Made by a program: the position numbers and the translations under genes. From positions 62,001 through 126,000 of the forward strand of contig WION01000016.1 of assembly GCA_015039365.1 (NCBI GenBank): 64,000 bases of DNA, given 5' to 3'. The stretch is from Amanita rubescens (Eukaryota > Basidiomycota > Agaricomycetes > Agaricales > Amanitaceae). This document shows, one piece after another, positions 56,123 to 64,000 of the stretch (position 1 is its first letter; every line of letters begins with the position of its first letter). Below the pieces are notes generated by a model, which was given only the letters and a program-made list of their open reading frames with translations, searched no databases and was not told the origin of the DNA.

Positions 56123-59029
56123 ATGTCCAAACGCTTCCACGACGACACCGATATCGCTGCGGCCCTCGTTCCTAAGCGCGCTCGCCACGATGCCTCGGAC
56201 GATGGAGATAACGATGACGACGCCCTTAGAGACTTTATACAAACTTCCATTTCCAAGCGTGATATCAAGGCTGGTACACAAGTCGTAAAAAATGCCAAAG
56301 GAAAAACAAAAGTTGCAAAAGGCGAGGTTGGGGGCGGCAGCTTCCAGAGCATGGGTGCGTCGGGCACTACTGTCGATCACATTCACCTCACACTTTTTTT
56401 TAGGGTTGCACCCGTCGCTGCTGCGATCTCTCACTCTACAAGGGTATAGAATACCAACTCCAATTCAAAGATTGTCCATTCCTGCTCTTCTGGCAAATCC
56501 ACCCAGGGATCTTGTTGGAATGGCGCGTACTGGCTCAGGCAAGTCATTGGCATACCTGATTCCCCTCGCTCAGAGACTCGGGGGACGGCATTCTACAACT
56601 TTCGGTGCTCGAGCGTTAATTTTACTACCAACACGTGAGCTTGCTTTGCAGATTCTCAAGGTCGGCAAGGAACTTGTCCGCGGCTGGCATTCAGCTCAGG
56701 GATCGCACGCCGGAGATAAGGAAGAAGACGTGCGTAAGGGACACAGCCTAAGATGGGGCCTGGTCGTAGGCGGTGAAGGATTGGACGAGCAGTTTGAAAT
56801 GATCTCCAATAATCCAGACGTGTATGCCAAATCTCTGCTTCGGTATCATTTCCTGACGTGCATATAGTATCATAGCCACCCCGGGCCGATTACTACACCT
56901 CATAGTCGAAATGAATCTGGACCTCAAGTCTATCCAATATATCGTGTTCGATGAAGCGGACAGATTATTCGAGATGGGCTTTGAAACTGCGCTTAACGAG
57001 ATTCTCCACCGCCTGCCGTCAGCACGGCAAACAGTGCTTTTGTCAGCAACACTGCCCAAATCACTGGTAGAGTTTGCGAAGGCCGGTCTCCAAAACCCAA
57101 AACTGGTTCGTTTGGATGCCGAAAGCAAGATTAGTTCAGATTTGAGGATGGCATTCTTCTCTGTCAAACAAGCTGAAAAGGATGCCTGCCTTCTAAACCT
57201 CTTGCGAGACGTTATCAAGGTCCCTATCAATGATCGGCTAGCACATGACGCCACAGAAGAAAAGGATATGAAACGCAAAGGCAAAGTCAAGCATTCAGAG
57301 CAGGTCATTGCACCGCATCAAACCTTGATCTTCACAGCCACAAAACACCACGTAGAATATCTCAACGCTTTACTGAGTACTGCCGGCTATTCTATATCTC
57401 ATATATACGGATCACTGGACCAGGCTGCTCGAACACAGCAAATGGACAGATTTCGTAGGGGCCTGTCAAACTTGTTGGTGGTTACCGACGTAGCGGCTCG
57501 CGGCATAGATATTCCCGTGCTAGAGAATGTCATCAATTATGACTTCCCTCACGGTGCACGGGTGTTCGTGCACCGGGTGGGGCGAACGGCTCGAGCTGGC
57601 CGGCAAGGCTGGGCGTGGTCTTTCGTTACCAATACGGAGCTTCCCTATCTTTTGGATCTGCAACTGTTCCTGGGTAGGCCTCTCAGGGGCGACGTGACAG
57701 AAGAGGGGGACCGCGCGTACATCGATTCATTAATTCTCGGCACTTTTGAAAGAGGGAAGATTGATGAAGATAACGAATACGTGAGGTCCCTTGACGACGT
57801 GAACCATTCTCTCTCCACTCTCAAAGAAGTTATGAAAAGGGGTCATGCCATGTATGAACGGAGCAAAGGGAAAGCCAGCCCACAAAGCTACAAACGTGCA
57901 AAAGAAATGATGAAAGACTCAAAATGGGCGCTCGCAGGCTCTGAAACTAACGTCCACCCTGTGCTCCTCCGAGGTCTAGGCACCGATGAGAAACGAGAGT
58001 CAGTAGAGGCGAGAAAAACGTTGCTTGAGGCGGTTAACTCGTTCCGGCCCTCGGAAACAGTATTTGAAGTTGGATCCAAAAGTAACTCTGCTACCGTTAC
58101 TCTGATGAAGGAGCGCAGGAAGGCATTACGCAAATCACAGCAAAGAGCTGTAGCGTCTGCATTGAATAAGGAAACTGATGAATGCGAGACTGATGAAGAT
58201 CGAATCGGGTTCGATCAGGAGGCTGAAATGGCTGATGATGACGAGATAGCGGTATGCGAGGCTGGATCTTTTTGATGGTTTACGCTAAGGCACACACACA
58301 GGCTGTATTTGACACTCCAAAGAAAAGAAATTCATTCAGGGACCCCGAGTTCTTCATGTCTCATTATCAAAAAGACGCACAAACAGATAAAGGGTAAATC
58401 CTAACCTTACCCTCGGACGATCGAATTAATTCTTCCGCAGCTATTCGCTTACGGACGGTGCCTCGTTTGCCGAGCAGGCGCACAATGCAGCGTTTGACCT
58501 CACGGGGGATGAAGCTTTGCAAGTAAAGAAAAGACGACAGCTAACATGGGACAAGAAGAAAAAGAAATTCATTAAAGGAGATGGGGCCGGCGCAGACAAC
58601 ATGAAACTCGTAAAGACAGAGAGTGGAACAAAACTGCCCGCAACGTATCGGAGCGGGCGATACAATGAATGGAAATCCAAAAGTCGGGTTGATCTACCCC
58701 AGGTAGGACAAGCGGAAAACCCGAGTCGGTCCGGTGTGGGTGGGAGGACGTTCAAGCATACAAAGATCACGGCTGCAAAGCCTCTGGACAAGTTACGCAC
58801 CGATTACGACCGGAAGACTCGCCGGATGAAGAAACAAGATGGACAAGATACAGAGTCGACGTCAAGTCTCGGAAATAAAGGGGGCAGGCCTACTAAACGA
58901 TATGGAGGCAAATCATATGGACAAGTCAAGTCTGAGCTCAAAACCGTTGATCAGATTAGGAAGACGAGGAAAATTAAGGACCAGAAGAAGGCCAAAAACG
59001 CCCGCCCAAGCAAAAAGAAGAGGCGGTGA
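56123..59029 (+). CDS. DBP10: ATP-dependent RNA helicase DBP10 (DDX54), 60S biogenesis
   Basis: Exons 56123..56354, 56404..56821, 56868..58251, 58302..58393, 58441..59029 (904 aa). DEAD-box motifs in order: Q-motif GYRIPTPIQRLSIPALL, I ARTGSGKS, Ia LPTRELALQ, Ib TPGRLLHL, II DEAD (VFDEADRLFEMGF), III SAT, IV TLIFTATKHHVEYL, V TDVAARGIDIP, VI HRVGRTARAGRQG. The DBP10CT domain follows (FRDPEFFMSHYQKD, YSLTDGASFAEQAHNAAFDL, GDEALQVKKRRQLTWDKKKK) and a very basic nucleolar-type tail. Its stop is 32 bp from the convergent TGT stop. Confidence 0.96.
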
Positions 59030-59061
59030 CATGTTAGCTAGCACTATGTACGATGTACAGC

Positions 59062-60866
59062 TTATGCAACCGCATATTCCCATTTTGCGCCATTACCAAG
59101 AACGACCTTTACATTTGGAGCATTCTCTAGCAGATCAACGCCAACGCTTCGTAATGCGTTGACGCACCATTCGGGATAGCCTGCGTCCCCAAAGTAATCG
59201 GCAAAGAATGACCGTAAATACTCCGGAAATGTTCCCGCAATGATAGCGGCTCTCGCACGACCCATGACTTGAGCTTGAAATGTAATGTTATGCAAGGTTA
59301 GCGCTGTACGCGTGCTCCAGTAAATGAAACAACGCGGCAGTCGATGGCGGGCTTACCATGGGCTGCGGCTGTTTCATGTGTCACCATATGGTGCAATATA
59401 GCCCGAGATGTTTTTCCTGTGCAGGTCGGGCATGGACATGACTCGTCTATAGGGGCAAGGTCATTAGCGTGCTTGCTCAGCTCTGTACTATTATTCAGTT
59501 TCATGTGGCAATGATGCAGAATCAATGCCTACTAAGATTAATAGGTCCTTTATGTGTCAATGCGACGCCAAAACGGGCTGTACGGGTTGGAAATACGCAG
59601 TCAGCCTTGAGGAGAAGTTAAGCCATTGTACACGTATATATACCCGTCTACTCACCATGTCAACTCCCAACGCGACGCATACGAGGAGATCTGTCACGGT
59701 CCTAAGTTACTGAGGGTTCATTACACTGATGTAGCCACCTTCAGCAAAGCCGATACCCATCGAGTATCGCGGCCCTGTTCAGACGTCAGCGTTGGCGGGG
59801 GCAGACAAATTCACCAGAGCCTACGGTCTTCCGGCAATTTGACTGCGCATTGCTTAATACTGACATTCGCAGATGTTAGAAGCGTCTAAACACGTATTCC
59901 AACTCGAGGGCATACACACGCCAGAATACATCTAGAGCGTCTTGTGTGAATTATCGACTTCAGACCCCTGTGTGCGTAACCCACCTTTTTCTTCACCGCC
60001 ACTAAGCCCTCCAATGGCATAACCCGCAACTTTGTCTTTTCGTTGAATCATTTCGTCTAAACACTCGTCGCGGAGTTGCGGATCCAGTCCACCCTGCACG
60101 ATTGCAAAGAGATTCTGCGTTGCCTGTTTGCCGGAGCGTTCATGCTGCGCTATGCATCGATCCAGCCACCGTACAGAGCGTTCCATTGCTTCTCTGACCC
60201 GTGGACCAATCGTTAGGCTCGATACTATTCCACGATTGGCCAGTGTTGGAGACACAACATGGTTTCGCACCTACATCATCTAATTGCATGATAATATCTG
60301 CGCCAATTGTGTGTTGTATCGAGATACTTTCTTCTGGCTACGGAAGATTAGATATACGACTGCCGAAATGTTGCCCACGTACTGTCAGCATCGTCGGTTC
60401 TCCATTAAATGGACTAGTGAAAAGAGCGCCATCCTCTGTTATCTTTGTAAATTTACTGAGTGAAACCAACTGAAAGCCGCCACTATCCTGTGATTCGTTG
60501 TTCGAACGATGTGAACAAGCTTTTGCAAACCTTCACGTACTGTTAATAGGTTACGATTCCACCCCTGAAACTTGTGTGCACCTCCACATGCAGTTAGCAC
60601 TTCGAGACCAGGCCTTAGGTTAAGATGATATGTATTATTGAGGATTAGCGTAACGCCCAGTGCTTCGACTTGTTCTGGAACCAAACCCTTGATAGCTGCT
60701 TGGGTTGCGACGGGCATGAACGTGGGTAGCATTGTAACTCCATCTGTGGTTCGCTAGTCAGCAGGGCGGATTTATATCCAGTAGGAATCGTACGAGGCAA
60801 TGTCATTCTTGAGACGCGAGCTTTTGTAGTGTGGCATTTCGCAATGATTTCGAATTGCATTGCCAT
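59062..60866 (-). CDS. Queuine tRNA-ribosyltransferase catalytic subunit (TGT/QTRT1), 12 exons
   Basis: Exons 60866..60794, 60743..60541, 60487..60383, 60337..60271, 60224..59985, 59931..59916, 59859..59825, 59774..59739, 59690..59656, 59605..59533, 59482..59357, 59303..59062; 416 aa. Exchanges guanine for queuine at tRNA wobble position 34. Motifs: [34 protein letters not shown], catalytic [57 protein letters not shown], second catalytic region [17 protein letters not shown], and zinc ligands CPCPTC...H. Exon 6 is only 16 nt. The start at 60866 (MAMQFEII) or 60860 is equivalent. Confidence 0.93.
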
Positions 60867-60931
60867 TAGGCGCGCTGTTAAAGTTGGTCGCGTCAGTGTT
60901 TGAGTGGGAGTTGCCGCCACCACCATACATA
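60867..60931. promoter_or_regulatory. 65-bp divergent spacer, TGT / TM9
   Basis: Only 65 bp separate the divergent start codons, so the promoters overlap. No TATA-like element is visible. Confidence 0.5.
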
Positions 60932-63739
60932 ATGCACGCGGCCCTGCTCGCCTGCGTCGGCGCTGTTCTCCTTGCCTCCTCAGCAAATGCATTCTATCTT
61001 CCCGGTGCTGCACCACATAATTACCATAAAGGCGAAAAAGTTGAACTCTTTGTAAATACACTCACTCCCATGCTTGCGGGGAGAGAAGATGCAAAACTCG
61101 TACGTCGATCCCTCTTCCGTACTAGAAGCTAGCGCTAATCATCCGCCGACAGAAATCTTTCATAAACTGTGAGCCTTTACGCCGTGATTCGGCGCATTCG
61201 ATGCTCATATGTGTCCAGACGACTATTACCACCCAAAGTTTCGCTTCTGTGAGCGGGAACCACAGAAGCAGCCCGAGTCGCTAGGATCCATCCTGTTTGG
61301 AGATAGGATATTTAATTCTCCCTATGACGTGAGAAACACGTTCTCTGGACATGTGTAGTCGATGCTCATTGCGTAGATTAAAATGCTCGAAGATGAAAAG
61401 GAATGCAAGACTCTCTGTGTTGTAGACGATGTCAACCCGGAAGACGCGAAGTTTATCAACGACAGAATAAGGGAAAACTATGCCCTAAATTGGTTAATCG
61501 ACGGTCTCCCCGCTGCTGAGATGAAGAATGACACAAGCACGGGCGATGTCTTCTTTGACATCGGCTTTAATTTGGGTAACAACGAGGGTGCATTCCAGAA
61601 TAGGCCGGCACTCAACAATCACTATGATATCGTCCTCAAGTATGTTTTTATCATTATTTCTTTTGTCGTACTTGTTAACGCAGCGTTGCAGCTATCATCG
61701 GCCTTCTCCAGATACCTACCGCGTAGTCGGTGTACTTGTATGGCCTTTTAGGTGGGGATGATCAGCTGTTATTGATCCTTATCATTTATATGCTCTCAAG
61801 TATCGGCGGATCGCAAAGCGGACCGGCCACATGCGACATTAAAACAACCGAACCTCTTCGTTTGAGCGAGGACCATAAGCAAGTGGTTAGATATACGTAT
61901 CGTGTCATGTGGAACGTGAGTTTTGGGTATATTTGGCCTGCTTCTGGTCCTCAGTTACATTTCAATCAGGAATCAATGACTCCTTGGGTACAGACTAGTT
62001 TGTCTTTTCAGTATCTCGCAAATGACAATGATCTACAGGCCACGCGCTGGGATAATTATCTGCATATCTTTGATCCCAAAATCCATTGGTTTAGTCTAAT
62101 CTATTCACTCATAATCGTTGTATTCCTTTGCATCATGGTGTCCATGATATTGTTGAGGAGTGTGAATAGAGATGTGCGTGGTATAATTTTTGTTTGTGTA
62201 AATGATACCTATTCCCCTCCCCTCCAGATATCCCGCTATAACGCAATTGACCTCAGTGTAAGGTTCACGTAAGAAGCTTCACATCGTAGCTTTCGCTCAA
62301 ATCAACTTGCAGGAGGATGTTCAAGAAGACTGGGGATGGAAGCTTGTTCACAGTGAAGTATTCCGAAACCCAAATAACCCCCTTGTCCTGTCAGTCATGG
62401 TGGGCAATGGCTCCCAGTTGTGCGCCATGGTCGGAGTCACACTTGGTACGAAGTCTGCTTTGGTGTATTCAGCGCAGCTCTCTCATCTTACCTACAGTTT
62501 TTGCCTTGCTCGGTTTCCTCTCGCCTTCCAACCGTGGATCGCTTGCTACGGTCATGATGATATGTTGGACGTTCTTTGGAAGGTGAGCTCCGTGATGTAC
62601 TCGAAATTGGATCTCATATTGCGACAGTATTGGTGGCTACATTTCAAGTCGATTGTATGTTACTCTGGGTGGGACAGACCGTCGGAAGAATGCCTTCTTG
62701 ACTGCAACTATCTTACCAACGTGAGTTCACAGTTATCTCGCCAGATAGATTACCGAGTGACTCGAAATAGAATCGTTTTTATGATCGTTTTCTTTTTGAA
62801 TTTCTTTTTGCTTATGGCCGGTTCATCTGGGGCTGTACCGTTCGGTGAGGTGCAGGCTTCTGAAGATGGACAATCACTAATTCGGTGCAGGGACCATGCT
62901 ACTCATCGTCTTGATGTGGTTTGGGATTTCGGCTCCATTATCCGCCATTGGATCTTATTTCGGTTCCAAGCACGGCGTACGTGAACGCATGATACGTGTA
63001 ATCGAAATTTTGACCAGTCATTCAGGTCGTGAAACACCCTGTTCGCGTCAACCAGATACCCCGTCAGATACCCCCTACCCCAAAGTACCTACGTCCATGG
63101 GTAAATCGATCACTCGCGTATAACTTGGCCATACTCATAATTCTCTTTTAGGTCGCCGCGATATTAGGCGGCTTACTACCGTCCGGTAAAAAGTACACCT
63201 TAGTATTTCTGGCTTATCGCTGATTGTTGCTACAAGGCGCTGCATTTGTCGAGCTATACTTTATCATGTCCAGCTTATTCGCCTCGCGCGCATACTATGC
63301 CTTTGGATTTGTAGCCCTAACTGCGACAGAGGTTTCCCTTACAGTGGCGACTGTTTCAATTCTATTCACATACTTCAACCTTTGTGCAGAAGAGTATCGG
63401 TAAGCCATGTTTGCGTAGGCTGGTTCATGCTGATTCCACCATGCTGTGCAGATGGCATTGGAGATCCTTCATAGTTGGAGGCGGTAGTGCATTCTGGGTG
63501 CTATGCTATGGACTATATTACTGGATATCACGCATATCACTTGACTCGCTCTCAGGCGTCGTGCTATATCTTGGCTACCTATTCCTCATCGCACTCCTCG
63601 ATTTCCTCGTCACGGGTAAGGATATGATCTATTTCTTGGACTGCAGAGTGACGCTGACAGGACACCGTCAGGGACTATTGGATTCTTAGCATCTTATTGG
63701 GCGGTTCGCAGAATTTATAGCTCCATCCGTATTGATTAG
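60932..63739 (+). CDS. Transmembrane 9 superfamily protein (nonaspanin, EMP70/TMN-like), 19 exons
   Basis: Exons 60932..61099, 61153..61168, 61219..61328, 61377..61639, 61692..61751, 61801..61915, 61970..61987, 62039..62173, 62228..62257, 62313..62445, 62498..62582, 62628..62720, 62771..62844, 62891..62976, 63026..63100, 63152..63185, 63237..63399, 63452..63615, 63672..63739; 629 aa. Signal peptide HAALLACVGAVLLASSANAF, luminal YHKGEKVELFVNTLTP and YDYYHPKFRFCE, then nine hydrophobic helices (for example FSLIYSLIIVVFLCIMVSM, MIVFFLNFFLLMAGSSGAVP). The tail IYSSIRID resembles the COPI/COPII-sorting KxD/E ending. Acts in Golgi-endosome membrane traffic and adhesion-receptor sorting in other species. 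Confidence 0.94.
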
Positions 63740-63799
63740 TTAGTTATCATGTAAAGGGTAATTCCCGCTAACGACTCTATCGTACGAAGGACACTAGGC

Positions 63800-64000
63800 T
63801 TATGGTTTCAGCGCTAATACAAGTAGTTTATCTTTGCCAGCGCGGAGAATAGCCATTCTATTATCAATTAAATGTTGTCTGGACAGCATAAAGTGAACGT
63901 CGAGAACGGGTGAATTATTGAGATATAGACCGCGGGCTTGAACCAACATCCTGGCTGCGGCTGGAGATTGTGAGATTTTTAGTACGACCACATTGAAAGA
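63800..64000 (-). CDS. Mitochondrial tyrosyl-tRNA synthetase, C-terminal S4-like domain (gene runs off right edge)
   Basis: An open minus frame from the edge to a TAA at 63800-63802. The 66 residues read PAAARMLVQARGLYLNNSPV, then DVHFMLSRQHLIDNRMAILR and AGKDKLLVLAL. This is the S4-type tRNA-binding end of fungal MSY1-like TyrRS (pattern ...GLYLNN...DL-I-D-x-R...LRAGKxxxLVL). The body with HIGH/KMSKS motifs lies outside the window. S4 domains also occur in other proteins, so the assignment is probable rather than certain. Confidence 0.65.
   Translation of the reverse strand, partial: SFNVVVLKISQSPAAARMLVQARGLYLNNSPVLDVHFMLSRQHLIDNRMAILRAGKDKLLVLALKP

Noticed and set aside
1..64000. CRISPR arrays, bacterial operons, tRNA or rRNA genes, intact transposons
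   Set aside because: No regularly spaced repeats, Shine-Dalgarno-linked ORFs, convincing A/B boxes, rRNA sequence, transposase or reverse-transcriptase motifs were recognised.

Overview
The window is nuclear DNA of a filamentous basidiomycete, most likely an Agaricomycete. Nearly every gene is split by GT-AG introns of about 43-60 nt. The families are the usual fungal housekeeping set, and the accessory families (a PL14-type lyase, F-box proteins and a 'WTSADL' protein family) are ones I associate with mushroom-forming fungi. No species can be named from the sequence. All exon boundaries below were derived by hand from reading frame, splice motifs and recalled family motifs. No alignment, domain search or RNA data was available.

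Layout. 0-13.9 kb: 3' end of ferrochelatase (+); phosphomevalonate kinase (+); AVT-type amino-acid transporter (-); secreted PL14-like lyase (+); NAR1 (+); a small Cys-rich protein (-); Tlg2/syntaxin-16 SNARE (+); MscS channel with EF-hand (-); RPB3 with a Gly/Trp tail (-). 13.9-15.1 kb is a gene-poor gap. 15.1-21.4 kb: acyl-CoA synthetase (20 exons, +), Rrn5-like factor (+), quinone oxidoreductase (-). 21.5-33.2 kb: TOM1/HUWE1 giant HECT ligase (18 exons, -). 34.5-48.5 kb: SUB1/PC4 (+), ABC1/ADCK atypical kinase (-), TBC Rab-GAP (-), Yippee protein (-), allantoinase (+), PA-TM-RING ligase (+), ataxin-3 deubiquitinase (-), Atg27 (+). 48.7-51.2 kb is a graveyard: a truncated ComA/HSA32-like fragment, a broken F-box gene and a broken 'WTSADL' gene. 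51.6-53.9 kb: a tandem duplication of an RNase-H1-type hybrid-binding-domain gene. 54.0-64.0 kb: DASH subunit DUO1 (+), small Kre9/Knh1-like secreted protein (-), DBP10 (+), queuine tRNA-ribosyltransferase (-), TM9 nonaspanin (+), and the 3' end of mitochondrial Tyr-tRNA synthetase (-).

How genes relate. This is a eukaryotic locus without operons. Recurrent themes are ubiquitin and proteostasis (TOM1, ataxin-3, RING), endosomal and vesicular membrane traffic (Tlg2, TBC GAP, Atg27, TM9, AVT) and transcription (RPB3, SUB1, Rrn5-like). Several pairs are extremely close: NAR1 and its convergent neighbour have stop codons 1 bp apart, the neighbour and TLG2 start 33 bp apart, and the lyase stop is 13 bp before the NAR1 ATG.

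Most notable. (i) Very small exons (6, 7, 9, 11, 13, 14, 16, 16 and 18 nt), several encoding invariant family motifs. (ii) Four GC-AG introns. (iii) Three otherwise intact genes (TOM1, ataxin-3, DUO1) each with one extra T on the coding strand. The DUO1 case creates an antizyme-like GCC-UGA context. (iv) The decayed gene cluster next to the tandem duplication. I did not find an unmistakable new multi-gene system; the strongest candidates for something undescribed are listed as findings.
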